From the NCBI GenBank assembly GCA_041393415.1, contig JAWKKE010000003.1, positions 1 through 64,000 of the forward strand: 64,000 bases of DNA. Direction: 5' to 3'. The notes under the pieces were generated by a model. It searched no databases, was not told where the DNA came from, and saw nothing but the letters and a program-made list of their open reading frames with translations. The stretch is from Thermoleophilia bacterium (lineage in GTDB: Bacteria > Actinomycetota > Thermoleophilia > UBA2241). A program made the position numbers and the translations under genes. Below are positions 25,226 to 33,339 of this stretch, piece by piece. Numbering within the stretch: position 1 is the first letter of the stretch; the number at the start of each line of letters is the position of its first letter.

Positions 25226-26305
25226 ATGAGCGAAGGCCACGTTCACTACACATATGAGCAAGCGGGCGTCGACGTTGCGGCGGGGAATCGTGCAGTCGAC
25301 CTTCTGAAGCAGCGCCTCAAGAGTACGCGCCATCCGCTGGTTCTTGGTGGTCTCGGGGGCTTTGGGGGGGCTATGCGTCTCCCCCGCCTCAAGGACCCGG
25401 TTCTGGTCGCCAGTACCGACGGCGTCGGGACCAAGATAGAGATCGCGCGAAAGCTGGGGCGTCTCGACACCGTTGGCATCGACCTCGTGGCAATGAGCGT
25501 CAACGATGTCTCCGCGTGCGGAGCTGTGCCGCTGTTCTTCCTTGACTACCTCGTTGTCGGCCGTCTTGTGCCCGAAGAGGTTGCGACGATCGTGGCTGGC
25601 GTGGACGAGGGCTGCCTGCGGGCGCAATGCGTCCTTCTGGGCGGCGAGACGGCAGAGCATCCCGGGCAGTTTCCCGACGGTGACTTCGATCTCGCCGGTT
25701 TCGCTGTTGGTCTCGCCGAACGAGACGAGTTGTGGGGACCGCACCTCGTTCGCGAAGGGGATGTTCTTCTTGGCCTCGACTCGAGTGGGCTCCACTCAAA
25801 CGGCTTCAGTCTCGTGCGCCATCTTCTGCGGGAGCGGAACGTCGATCTTGACGCTGCCTTCGGCGCTGCTGACGCGCAGTGGGTTGAGGCAGACGTGAAC
25901 GAGAGCGTCGGTGATGTGCTCCTGACGCCCACTAATATCTACAGCCCCGTTCTCCACGATCTCGGTCATTGTGGTGGCGTCCACGCCGCTGCTCATATCA
26001 CCGGCGGCGGTTTTCCCGACAACATAGGTCGAGCTGTTCCGGACGACCTGTGCGCGGTTCTTGATCTCGCGAGCTGGGTGCCGCCGCGCGTGTACACCTG
26101 GCTGCACTCATTGGGCGTGGAGCCTCGCGAAATGCTGAATACGTTCAATTGTGGCCTTGGGATGGTTGTCGTCGTCGATCCGGCCTACGTCGAACGACAT
26201 CTTGCCCTTCTTGACGGTGCGGGTATTGGTGCGCGGGCCGTCGGTGCAGTTGCGTCGAGGAGCGGGGGTTCGGCGGTGCAGTATCGAAGGGCGCTTCAAC
26301 TGTGA
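25226..26305 (+). CDS. purM: Phosphoribosylformylglycinamidine cyclo-ligase
   Basis: 359 residues, a little longer than usual. TDGVGTKIEIA, GIDLVAMSVNDV, LLGGETAEHPG, GLDSSGLHSNGFSLVR and HITGGGF are the AIRS synthase signatures in order. It closes FGAM to AIR with ATP. A 98-base gap separates it from purF and holds a TAGAAT (25174-25179) that could be a secondary -10 element. The stop overlaps the PfkB gene start by four bases. Confidence 0.96.
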   Translation: MSEGHVHYTYEQAGVDVAAGNRAVDLLKQRLKSTRHPLVLGGLGGFGGAMRLPRLKDPVLVASTDGVGTKIEIARKLGRLDTVGIDLVAMSVNDVSACGAVPLFFLDYLVVGRLVPEEVATIVAGVDEGCLRAQCVLLGGETAEHPGQFPDGDFDLAGFAVGLAERDELWGPHLVREGDVLLGLDSSGLHSNGFSLVRHLLRERNVDLDAAFGAADAQWVEADVNESVGDVLLTPTNIYSPVLHDLGHCGGVHAAAHITGGGFPDNIGRAVPDDLCAVLDLASWVPPRVYTWLHSLGVEPREMLNTFNCGLGMVVVVDPAYVERHLALLDGAGIGARAVGAVASRSGGSAVQYRRALQL

Positions 26306-27333
26306 GGATGGTCGATCTCATCGGTTGCGGGGCCCTCAATGTTGACCTCGTCTACCGTCTGCCGAGGACGTCACCTCTCTGGCAGGAGGTTGGGCCGCCC
26401 GGATCCGAGCAAATGATGGACGCTGCGTTGCGGCGGGTCGTCGACGAGATGCTCGGAGACACGCAGCCCGTGCGTGCTGGCGGCGGACAAGCGGCAAACA
26501 CGGTTGCCGCCATGGCTCGCCTTGGATATCGCGCTGCAATGATCGGCCGCGTTGGAGCGGACGACGAAGGTCGATACGCTCTGGCGGAACTCGCGCCGGG
26601 TGATGGACGTCTCGTGGCGCGTGCCGGTGAAACTGGGCGCGTGTACGTATTGCTGGATGAAGATGGTGAGCGGCGTAATCTCGTGTGGTCGGCCGCGAAC
26701 GACGCTTTTGCGCTCGCCGACGTTCCCAAGCGACCTCCTCGGGCCCGATTCGCCCTCTTCACATCGTACGTTGGCGACGGCCCGCTTGCGGCGCAGTTGG
26801 CGCTGCTCGAGCGGCTTGATCCAGAGACACAAGTCGCCTTCGATCCAGGCGAGATTTACGCTCGAAAGGGCGTCAAGAGATTCTTGCCCATCCTCCAGAG
26901 ATGCGCCTATCTCTTCGCGAGCGAACACGAACTCGAGGTGATGTGCGGCTTGTCTCTGCCGGAGTCGCTGGATTTCGTCCTCAGCGCCGGAGTCAATCTG
27001 GTCGTATGCAAGATGGGTAGCCGCGGCGCTCGCCTCGTTGGACGCCGCGTCGACATGTACGTTCCACCACTGCCGGCGGAGGTGGTCGACGTGACCGGCG
27101 CCGGCGATGTCTTCGCGGCGGGATTTCTCGCGGCTCTCGTCGAGCAGGTCGGGTTGGAGAGCGCTGGCAGATTAGGCGCTTGGGCTGCCAGTCGCGGCAT
27201 TTCAGGTATCGGCCGGAGTGGCTACCCGGACGCGAAAGCCTGGCGCGCTCGGCTGGCCGAAGAACGCGGCGAAAGACTGGCGGCTACGGCGCTAGAACGA
27301 GATGGAGAGGTGTCGAGAGGACGGCTTCAATGA
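26302..27333 (+). CDS. PfkB-family sugar/nucleoside kinase
   Basis: 343 residues, ribokinase-like. AGGGQAANTVAAMARLG is the N-terminal PfkB signature. DVTGAGDVFAAGFLAAL near residue 260 holds the anion hole and the catalytic aspartate. The first 60 residues carry an insert (VGPPGSEQMMDAALRRVVDEML) that differs from ribokinase. It overlaps purM by four bases (GTGA) and the following formyltransferase by four bases, so it belongs to the purine operon. A nucleoside or phosphoribosyl substrate is plausible, but the substrate is not shown by the sequence. Confidence 0.82.
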   Translation: MRMVDLIGCGALNVDLVYRLPRTSPLWQEVGPPGSEQMMDAALRRVVDEMLGDTQPVRAGGGQAANTVAAMARLGYRAAMIGRVGADDEGRYALAELAPGDGRLVARAGETGRVYVLLDEDGERRNLVWSAANDAFALADVPKRPPRARFALFTSYVGDGPLAAQLALLERLDPETQVAFDPGEIYARKGVKRFLPILQRCAYLFASEHELEVMCGLSLPESLDFVLSAGVNLVVCKMGSRGARLVGRRVDMYVPPLPAEVVDVTGAGDVFAAGFLAALVEQVGLESAGRLGAWAASRGISGIGRSGYPDAKAWRARLAEERGERLAATALERDGEVSRGRLQ

Positions 27334-28139
27334 GGATCGGCTGGATGTCGACGGGTCGTGATCAGGCCGCGTGCAACCTCCTTGCGGACGTGGTTGCCCG
27401 CGCCCGGCGCGACGGCGTGTCTCTCGACATCGCGGCCGCCTTCTGCGATCGCGATATCGGCGAGGCGCCCGAGAGCGATGCGTTTCTCTCGCTCGCCGGC
27501 GGCCTCGGCATTCGGACGATCACGTTGTCCAGTGCTGCGAGTTGGCACGCTGCCAAGACGACTGGGGTGAGCCGTGAGGTGTGGCGCGACGCCTATCATG
27601 AGCAAGTCACAGAACTCCTCCGCCCGCTCGGTCTCAGCGTGCTCGTAATGGCCGGGTACATGCTCATCGCTAGTGCGGATATGTGTCGTGAGCATGCTCT
27701 GTTGAATCTGCATCCCGCCCTTCCTGGTGGCCCGACGGGAACGTGGCAGGAAGTGATCTGGGAACTGCTCGACCGTGAAGCGACAGAGACGGGCGCCATG
27801 ATGCACCTGGCCACAGAAGAACTTGACCGTGGCCCGGTGATCGCTTTCTTCCGCTTCCCTATCACTGGTGGAGCTTGGGAGCCGCTATGGGACCAGTTCC
27901 GCGCCAAACGTAGTGCCCGAGGTCTGACGGCCATCATGGCCGAAGAGGGCGAGCGCGAGCCGTTGTTCGCGGAGGTTCGCCGATGGGGCGAGGTCAGAGA
28001 GATCCCCCTCCTATATCAGACTCTGTGCCAGTTTTCGTCAGGAAAGCTGCGCGCAGAAGGCGACAGTGTTCTTGCCGGCGCGGCACATATGCCGCTGGAT
28101 CTTACCTGCTTGGTCGAAGCTGAAATGGTGAAGCAATGA
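27330..28139 (+). CDS. PurN-like formyltransferase
   Basis: 269 residues, longer than classical PurN (about 200). The formyltransferase core is present: LNLHPALPGGPTG holds the Asn and His of the catalytic triad, and EELDRGPVI the Asp. The N-terminus GWMSTGRDQAACNLL and the CDRDIGEAPESDAF loop replace the usual GRGSNLQ and are typical of a divergent branch of PurN found in several anaerobic phyla. Lying between purM and purH it is the best candidate for GAR formylation with formyl-tetrahydrofolate. It overlaps both neighbours by four bases. The extra C-terminal 60 residues are of unknown use. Confidence 0.8.
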   Translation: MRIGWMSTGRDQAACNLLADVVARARRDGVSLDIAAAFCDRDIGEAPESDAFLSLAGGLGIRTITLSSAASWHAAKTTGVSREVWRDAYHEQVTELLRPLGLSVLVMAGYMLIASADMCREHALLNLHPALPGGPTGTWQEVIWELLDREATETGAMMHLATEELDRGPVIAFFRFPITGGAWEPLWDQFRAKRSARGLTAIMAEEGEREPLFAEVRRWGEVREIPLLYQTLCQFSSGKLRAEGDSVLAGAAHMPLDLTCLVEAEMVKQ

Positions 28140-29215
28140 GCACTGCTCAAGACGGCTCGCCATCGCGTGGCTCACGGCGAATCTACGTCACCGACTGTGA
28201 GGGTCCGCTCACCAAGAACGACAATGCAGAAGAGATCGCCGAGCGGTTCATCCCGCAAGGGGCCGAGTTCTTCGCGCGGCTCAGCCGGTATGACGACTAT
28301 CTCGCCGATGTCCTGCAGAGGGTCGACTACAATGCCGGCGACACGCTGCGACTCCTGCCCCCATTTCTCAAGGCATTCGAGGTCACCGATGACGACTTGG
28401 AGGCGTTCTCTGCCGAAGGTGTTCTGCTCGTCCCGGGCGCCCTCGACGTGCTCAGTCGGACTCGCGCGCTCATGCCGGCCTTCATCATCTCCACTTCGTA
28501 CACCGCGTACATTCGCGCGCTCTGCGAGCTTGCCGATTTCCCGCTGAGCAACGTGCGCTGCACCGAATTGAGCCTCGATGAGTGGCAGATGTCCGAGTCG
28601 GAGAAGGCTTGGCTGCGGAGTCAAGCGGATCTCGTCATGCAGCGGAATCTCATCACCATCCCTGATACGGCGAGAGGTGCCAGCGATCTCACTCGGGAAG
28701 ATCGCGACACGACTCAATTCCTTGATGATCTCTTCTGGACGCAGATGAAGGGGCGCGTCGCCGGAGACATGCTGGCCGCGGTTCGTCCCATTGGCGGGGG
28801 GATGAAGCTTGCGGCGCTCGAAGACGTGCTCGCTGCTGAAGCGGTCGTTGGCGAAGACGTCATGTACGTCGGCGATTCGATCACAGACGTAGAGCCGCTG
28901 GCTGCTGTGGCGTCGTGGGGTGGCGTTGCGCTGAGCTTCAACGGGAACGCCTATGCGCTCGAGGCTGCCGAGTTCGCTGCGGCCAGCCCCGATGCCGAGG
29001 TGACTGGGGATCTTGCTGAATTGTTTGCAGAGGGCGGCCGCGCGGCGGTTCTCGCTGCAGTCCGAGGCTGGCCGCGCGCGAAGAAGGGTGCGAGCCCAGC
29101 AGGCAGAGAACGCGCCTATGTGGGCGTCATAGCCGACGAGCTGCCCGTTCTCGCCGAGCGCTCCGCCGCACTCCGGCGCAGTGTGCGTGGCGAGCGCGCG
29201 GCTCGTCTCGGGTAG
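28136..29215 (+). CDS. HAD-superfamily protein of the EhaR type
   Basis: 359 residues. The HAD motif I is YVTDCEGPLTKND, with a Glu where many phosphatases have a second Asp (DxD becomes DxEG). Motif II is probably the Ser/Thr in FIISTSYTAYI. The motif III/IV region is VMYVGDSITDVEPLAA. It resembles proteins annotated as energy-converting hydrogenase A subunit R in methanogens, although no hydrogenase genes are here. It overlaps the formyltransferase gene by four bases (ATGA), so it is part of the purine operon. A nucleotide or phosphoribosyl phosphatase is one guess; the DxE change would alter the acid-base step. Confidence 0.72.
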   Translation: MSTAQDGSPSRGSRRIYVTDCEGPLTKNDNAEEIAERFIPQGAEFFARLSRYDDYLADVLQRVDYNAGDTLRLLPPFLKAFEVTDDDLEAFSAEGVLLVPGALDVLSRTRALMPAFIISTSYTAYIRALCELADFPLSNVRCTELSLDEWQMSESEKAWLRSQADLVMQRNLITIPDTARGASDLTREDRDTTQFLDDLFWTQMKGRVAGDMLAAVRPIGGGMKLAALEDVLAAEAVVGEDVMYVGDSITDVEPLAAVASWGGVALSFNGNAYALEAAEFAAASPDAEVTGDLAELFAEGGRAAVLAAVRGWPRAKKGASPAGRERAYVGVIADELPVLAERSAALRRSVRGERAARLG

Positions 29216-29307
29216 CGAGGCCCCCGCCTCTCGCGCACGTAGCGGCGGTCGCCGCTGCGTCGCCGCCGATGCCACGGAGCACCTCTTGACCACGCGCAGC
29301 GTGCCGG

Positions 29308-29330
29308 GGTACCGTACACTGTACGGTACC
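29308..29330. promoter_or_regulatory. Perfect 23-bp palindromic operator upstream of tetR
   Basis: Arms GGTACCGTACA (29308-29318) and TGTACGGTACC (29320-29330) are exact inverted copies around a single C. The centre lies 30 bases ahead of the tetR start. A TACACT (29315-29320) inside it could be a -10 element, so a bound repressor would block transcription. Autoregulation by the TetR protein is the straightforward reading. Confidence 0.75.
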
Positions 29331-29348
29331 TGTCGGAGCGGAGGATCT

Positions 29349-29987
29349 GTGGACGGCGTGGGCAGTATTCTCGAACCTCGTTCGCCGTTGACGCGAGAGC
29401 GCATTGTTGCTTTGGCGCTACGTATCATCGACGAGCAGGGTCTGGAGGCCCTGAACATGCGTCGACTCGCGGCGGAAGCTGGGGTCAAGCCCATGTCCCT
29501 CTATCATCATTTCCGCAACAAGCAGTCGATTCTGGATGCAGTTGGAGAAGCCATCGCGTCAGCCGCACTTGGCGCCTCGGCGCCTGATCCGCGGTGGGCG
29601 GCGCGGGTGCGCCAGTTGTTCATGGGCCTGCACGCCCTCACCGAGGCGCACCCGCGCGCGCTCCCGCTCATCTCGACGGCGGTGATCCGCACTCCCAGCG
29701 GCCGTCGTTGGATGGACGAGCTTATGGAGACACTCCTCTCGGCCGGGTTCAGCGAGGAGCGTGCTGTCACCATCTATCACGCCCTTGGGGCGTATACCAT
29801 GGGGATGGGCTACGCTCGCATGCTCGCCGGCGACGTTCAGGCACGCGACATCATTCTCCAGCTTGCTGGCCACGGGCGGGACTACCCCAGCCTGCTCCGC
29901 GTCGGGTGGCGACTCGCCGTGTGGGATAGGCCGGGCGAATACGAGACTGGTCTCGACGTTCTCTTGGCGCACTTCGCTGCTGACTAG
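29349..29987 (+). CDS. TetR-family transcriptional regulator
   Basis: 212 residues. The N-terminal helix-turn-helix is LTRERIVALALRIIDEQG then MRRLAAEAGVKPMSLYHHFRNK, close to the family consensus. The C-terminal ligand domain is all helical with an HALGAYTMGMGYARML stretch. GTG 29349 is chosen because GGAGCGGAGGA stands ahead of it and it places the DNA-binding domain near the start. The palindrome at 29308-29330 is its probable operator. It sits inside the purine gene run, between the HAD gene and purH. It could control purH or the HAD gene set, but self-control is the only link with direct support. Confidence 0.9.
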   Translation: MDGVGSILEPRSPLTRERIVALALRIIDEQGLEALNMRRLAAEAGVKPMSLYHHFRNKQSILDAVGEAIASAALGASAPDPRWAARVRQLFMGLHALTEAHPRALPLISTAVIRTPSGRRWMDELMETLLSAGFSEERAVTIYHALGAYTMGMGYARMLAGDVQARDIILQLAGHGRDYPSLLRVGWRLAVWDRPGEYETGLDVLLAHFAAD

Positions 29988-30222
29988 GTTGGAACACCGT
30001 GAGGGGTCGGGATGATCTCGTCCACGGAGACGGCCATGAATTCGCTTCCCTGGCTGCCTGTTCCGATTGTGGAGAAACTGCGGATGAGGCGTGCTGTGAC
30101 GGTGTGCCTGCGCCACTTCACGATGTGCGGCCTTTCTAGTAACCTGCCAGGAGCCACGATGTGGCGCAATGACTGGGGCAGGGGGCTGTCTCCGCCAGCA
30201 ATCCATAAAAAGGAGCGAGCCA

Positions 30223-31764
30223 GTGAAGGTTAAGCGAGCCCTCATCTCCGTGTTCGACAAGAGTGGCCTCGAAGCGTTTGCGCGGGGCCTGACCGACATG
30301 GATGTCCAGATCATCTCGACCGGCGGGACGGCCAAGATGCTCACGGAATCTGGGCTGCCGGTCACGCTCGTTGAGGAGGTAACCGGCTTCCCCGAGATGC
30401 TTGATGGCCGTGTGAAGACAATGCACCCTCGTCTGATGGCCGGCATTCTGGCGCGCCGCGACGTCTCAGAGCACATGAGCACAATCGCCGGCCACGAGAT
30501 TGAGCCAATCGACATGGTCGTGTGTAGCCTCTATCCGTTTGAAGAGGTCGCCGGGCGTCGCGGCGTAGACGATGCCGTCGTGATCGAGAACATCGACATT
30601 GGCGGCCCGACCATGATTCGCGCGGCCGCCAAGAATCACGAAGCGGTGGCCGTCGTCACCAGTTCGAGCGACTATGGTCAGCTGCTGGACGAGATGCGTG
30701 CTTCCTCAGGCGAGCTGTCGCCGGAGACGCTCCGCGGGCTTGCTGCGAAGGCCTTCCATCGTACGGCGCATTACGACTGCTGCATCGCGAGCTGGTTCGG
30801 AGAAACTAACGCCGATTTCCCCGACTTCATGATGCGTGACTACAGCAAGGTGCTGGATCTGAAGTACGGCGAGAACCCACATCAGCGGGCTGCCTACTAT
30901 GCGGAGGTCGGTCAGCCGACCCATTTGCTCTCGGGCGTCGAGCAGCTCCACGGCAAGCAGATGGGGTTCAACAATCTCTACGATCTCCACGCAGCGCGAG
31001 CGATCTGCGATGAGTTCACGCTGCCATGCGTCGTGATCATCAAGCACAACAACCCGTGTGGTTGCGCGCTGGCTGAGAATCTCGCGGCGGCGTACGACAA
31101 AGCGTTCGCATGTGATCCCGAGAGTGCCTACGGATCGGTTATTGCCGTGAACCGTACGGTCGACATGGCTCTTGCCGAGCGGCTCAACGAGCTGTTCGTC
31201 GAGGTTCTCTATGCTCCCGGCTACGACGACGACGCTCTCGAGCTCCTCACGCAGAAGGCGAATATCCGCGTGCTCAGAGGCGAAGAGCGCAGACAGATCA
31301 ATCCGGGCGAGTTCGATTTCAAGCGCGTAACCGGCGGGGTTCTTGTGCAGGACCGTGACTCAGAAGTGGAGGAACGTGACGAGATGACGGTGGCGACAAC
31401 TCGTCATCCCTCAGATCAAGAGTGGGGAGACATGCTCTTCGCATTTCGCGTGGCCAAGCACGTGAAGTCAAACGCCATTGTCATTGCCAAAGATCTAGCA
31501 ACTCTGGGGGTCGGCGCTGGCCAGATGAGCCGCGTAGACTCCACGCGGATAGCCATTGAGAAGGCTCGGAGCGACCTTCGCGGCGCCGTTGTTGGGTCGG
31601 ATGCGTTCTACCCCTTTCCGGATGCCGTCGAAATGGCTCTTGAGCAGGGCATTACCGCGGTCATGCAGCCGGGAGGATCGAAGGGTGACGAGGCGGCGAT
31701 CAAGGCGTGTGACGCTGCGGAGGCGGCGATGGTGATGACGGGTCGTCGCCACTTCCTCCACTAG
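30223..31764 (+). CDS. purH: Bifunctional AICAR transformylase / IMP cyclohydrolase
   Basis: 513 residues. N-terminal MGS-like cyclohydrolase: ALISVFDKSGLEAFA, ISTGGTAKML, GFPEMLDGRVKTMHP. C-terminal transformylase: KYGENPHQRAAYY, IIKHNNPCGCA with the catalytic Lys-His, and QPGGSKGDEAAI. It performs the last two steps to IMP. GTG 30223 follows AAAAAGGAG. It is separated from the TetR gene by 235 bases that hold no convincing gene, so it may have its own promoter. A strong hairpin follows the stop. Confidence 0.96.
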   Translation: MKVKRALISVFDKSGLEAFARGLTDMDVQIISTGGTAKMLTESGLPVTLVEEVTGFPEMLDGRVKTMHPRLMAGILARRDVSEHMSTIAGHEIEPIDMVVCSLYPFEEVAGRRGVDDAVVIENIDIGGPTMIRAAAKNHEAVAVVTSSSDYGQLLDEMRASSGELSPETLRGLAAKAFHRTAHYDCCIASWFGETNADFPDFMMRDYSKVLDLKYGENPHQRAAYYAEVGQPTHLLSGVEQLHGKQMGFNNLYDLHAARAICDEFTLPCVVIIKHNNPCGCALAENLAAAYDKAFACDPESAYGSVIAVNRTVDMALAERLNELFVEVLYAPGYDDDALELLTQKANIRVLRGEERRQINPGEFDFKRVTGGVLVQDRDSEVEERDEMTVATTRHPSDQEWGDMLFAFRVAKHVKSNAIVIAKDLATLGVGAGQMSRVDSTRIAIEKARSDLRGAVVGSDAFYPFPDAVEMALEQGITAVMQPGGSKGDEAAIKACDAAEAAMVMTGRRHFLH

Positions 31765-31793
31765 GTTCGCCGCTCCGCCGGATCTCAACGCAA

Positions 31794-31833
31794 CAGCCCC
31801 GCCTTGCACAGACGAGTGTGCGAGGCGGGGCTG
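31794..31833. terminator. Hairpin terminator after purH
   Basis: Inverted repeat 31794-31810 with 31817-31833: 17 pairs including one T-G wobble, loop GACGAG. It lies 30 bases past the purH stop and ends the purine unit. No long T-run follows. Confidence 0.7.
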
Positions 31834-31920
31834 CGTGGTTTGCTGGCGCCGCGGTGGCGCCGGGTGGCCTCAGTACCTTCTAGCGGCCGCGATGGCCGCA
31901 GATGGTAGAATTCTACTCCC

Positions 31921-31996
31921 GGGCCGCTAGCTCAGTTGGCAGAGCAGGGGACTTTTAATCCCAAGGTCGTTGGTTCGAATCCAACGCGGCCCACCA
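31921..31996 (+). tRNA. tRNA-Lys (anticodon TTT)
   Basis: 76 nucleotides including an encoded CCA. The acceptor stem GGGCCGC pairs with GCGGCCC. The D-loop is AGCTCAGTTGGCAGAGC, the anticodon loop CTTTTAA, and the T-arm GTTGGTTCGAATCCAAC. A TAGAAT at 31906-31911 may be its -10 element, with the start of transcription close to the mature 5' end. Confidence 0.97.
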
Positions 31997-32052
31997 TTCA
32001 TCTTCCGGCCCGCTGGGTTCAGCGACTCTTGCTCGTGCCGAGCGTCCCCTGG

Positions 32053-32151
32053 TTACGGCTGGATAACGCCAGCGATCATGAGGCCGAACAAAACGGCCAG
32101 GATGATGGCGCCGCCAATCAACGGTGCGTACTTCTTCAGTGATGGACTCAT
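32053..32151 (-). CDS. 32-residue single-pass membrane peptide
   Basis: An ATG at 32151 preceded by GGAGG at the right distance opens a frame for 32 residues: a short basic start (MSPSLKKYAP), a hydrophobic stretch (LIGGAIILAVLFGLMIAGV) and an IQP end. Lys before a single membrane span fits an inner-membrane micropeptide with the N-terminus inside. It is convergent with tRNA-Lys and faces away from the motif-rich DNA at 32258-32317, which may hold its promoter. Function unknown. The strong start site and clean membrane profile make it better than chance. Confidence 0.6.
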   Translation of the reverse strand: MSPSLKKYAPLIGGAIILAVLFGLMIAGVIQP

Positions 32152-32257
32152 GTCTTGCCTCCGTCGTTCAAGTCGGTTTGCCGGGCAATTGTGCCAGTTC
32201 AGACGCCGCTGACGCTGCATCTGCGCTGCAATAGCGGGTCGGCTGGGTGCCACGGGA

Positions 32258-32317
32258 AGTCACGCGCTCCAACGACCTTTAGTCGCGCGACTAACTAATA
32301 GAAGCTAGCGCGTGACT
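32258..32317. promoter_or_regulatory. Nested inverted repeats with four TAGTC(G/A)CGCG-type half-sites
   Basis: Outer arms AGTCACGCGCT (32258-32268) and AGCGCGTGACT (32307-32317) are exact inverted copies. Between them is a perfect 14-base palindrome, TAGTCGCGCGACTA (32280-32293), followed by CTAATAGAAG. The same half-site and the CTAATAGA block occur at 9179-9219. This looks like a multi-site operator for one regulator. The nearest leftward gene is the micropeptide at 32053-32151. Confidence 0.5.
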
Positions 32318-32443
32318 AAGGATGCTGAAAGCGCGAAACGAAAGATGATGACACCTAGCTGCGTGTCACGAAAAGAGTATGGCTCACTCCCCTTCCCCGA
32401 GCGAGCCACCTAGTGAGGACGTGACGCTGTCCAGCGACAAGAC

Positions 32444-32530
32444 GGCCGCTACCCGGATCGCAGAACAGATCCAGGTAGCGGCCCGACTACCGATCAAGCA
32501 CAATTTAACCTCCACGGTGAACACCGTGGA
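32444..32530. repeat. Two adjacent hairpins in non-coding DNA
   Basis: Hairpin 1: 32444-32459 pairs with 32468-32483, 16 pairs with one C-A mismatch and an eight-base loop. Hairpin 2: TCCACGGTG (32511-32519) and CACCGTGGA (32522-32530), nine perfect pairs with a two-base loop. No gene ends just upstream on the plus strand, so a plain terminator is not the obvious reading. A small structured RNA or a terminator for an unseen short transcript is possible. Confidence 0.5.
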
Positions 32531-32620
32531 CCCAGCACCAATTCTTGCATATGCGAGTACTTCGCGCAAGGCGCCACCGACGACGACTGCCGTGGTGGAG
32601 AACCTGCGCCGCTGAAAAGG

Positions 32621-32626
32621 TATAAT
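32621..32626 (+). promoter_or_regulatory. -10 element of tRNA-Glu promoter
   Basis: Consensus TATAAT 17 bases ahead of the mature tRNA-Glu 5' end. No strong -35 hexamer at the usual distance. Confidence 0.55.
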
Positions 32627-32643
32627 CCGACGGCAGTCCTCGT

Positions 32644-32719
32644 GCCCCCATCGTCTAGCGGCCTAGGACACCGGCCTTTCAAGCCGGCGGCACGGATTCG
32701 AATTCCGTTGGGGGCACCA
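32644..32719 (+). tRNA. tRNA-Glu (anticodon TTC)
   Basis: 76 nucleotides with encoded CCA. The acceptor GCCCCCA pairs with TGGGGGC. The anticodon stem-loop is CCGGCCTTTCAAGCCGG, and the T-arm has GGATTCGAATTCC. A TATAAT lies just upstream. Confidence 0.97.
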
Positions 32720-33024
32720 GCGCTCTTCCGGGAGTCCTGTGCGAGCCTCTGAGCGTTCCCTTTCAGCCGTTGCCGCAGTCGCTTTCGCTCGTCACTCTTC
32801 GTTCGCGCGCAACTCTGCGTGTCCGAAGCCAGACTCGGCAGGGGACCTGACGGCGCAACCACAAGCGGCCGAGCGCCGCCGAGTTGGCTGCAAGAGTCCG
32901 AGCGTCCGGTGGTGACTCCGGTACGCACGGTGGTGCCGGCATCACGGGTCTGCCCGCCACAGCTTCGCCGTCACCAGACGGGAGTCAGTATCATAGATTC
33001 CGCCGACGGAGAATGGAGGTAGCG
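32720..33024. other. Non-coding stretch after tRNA-Glu
   Basis: About 305 bases with no gene I can support. Open frames here on either strand lack start sites. A TATCAT at 32989-32994 could be the -10 element for the gene at 33025. I see no repeat or strong hairpin. Confidence 0.4.
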
Positions 33025-33339
33025 ATGGCCACAGCGGAGATAGACAGCGGGATCTGCGGGTTTGGCGCTGTCGTGCACGCGCGCGCCGAAGGAAAGGTCG
33101 TACGCATCGAGATCGACAGCGACTGTCCGCACGTACGGGCGCTAGCGGCGGAGCTCACGGAGGTGAGCCCGTTTGCGGAGATCAGCTTCCGCGGAGAGGG
33201 TCCACAGACCTTCCGCGTGGCGGCGAAGCACCTGGCTCATGCGGCGTGTCCGGTCCCCGTAGGGATTATCAAGGCCATCGAGGTTGAGGCCGGCCTTGCC
33301 CTTCCGAAGGAGGCCAATATCAGGCCGGAAAGGGATTGA
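33025..33339 (+). CDS. Small conserved protein, DUF6951-like
   Basis: 104 residues beginning MATAEIDSGICGFGAVVHA. EIDSDCPHVRALAAEL and HAACPVPVGIIKAIEVEAGLALP are recognisable blocks of a small family of strict anaerobes with conserved cysteines (C11, C35 and C76 by my count). The cysteines could bind metal or take part in redox, but no role is established that I can cite. ATG 33025 follows TGGAGG. It converges on the ABC permease, with no gap between the two stops. Confidence 0.72.
   Translation: MATAEIDSGICGFGAVVHARAEGKVVRIEIDSDCPHVRALAAELTEVSPFAEISFRGEGPQTFRVAAKHLAHAACPVPVGIIKAIEVEAGLALPKEANIRPERD

Larger units (their letters stand above)
32152..32643. other. Non-coding stretch with clustered inverted repeats
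   Basis: About 490 bases between the micropeptide start and tRNA-Glu. I see no credible gene; a 78-codon open frame at 32379-32615 has no ribosome site and covers the hairpins. It holds the four-half-site motif at 32258-32317, two hairpins at 32444-32530 and the tRNA-Glu promoter. Confidence 0.5.

Noticed and set aside
28136..29215. Reading the HAD protein as a true hydrogenase subunit
   Set aside because: The EhaR name reflects methanogen annotation only; no hydrogenase genes are present here.
29988..30222. Short frames on both strands between tetR and purH, and a possible ZTP-type riboswitch
   Set aside because: The frames have no sites or domains. The conserved riboswitch core is not found despite the position ahead of purH.
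32379..32615. A 78-codon open frame
   Set aside because: No ribosome site, composition unlike neighbours, and it runs through two strong hairpins.
32494..32928. Minus-strand open frame of 144 codons
   Set aside because: It reads antisense through tRNA-Glu (GIRIRAAGLKGRC is a typical false peptide) and has no start site.
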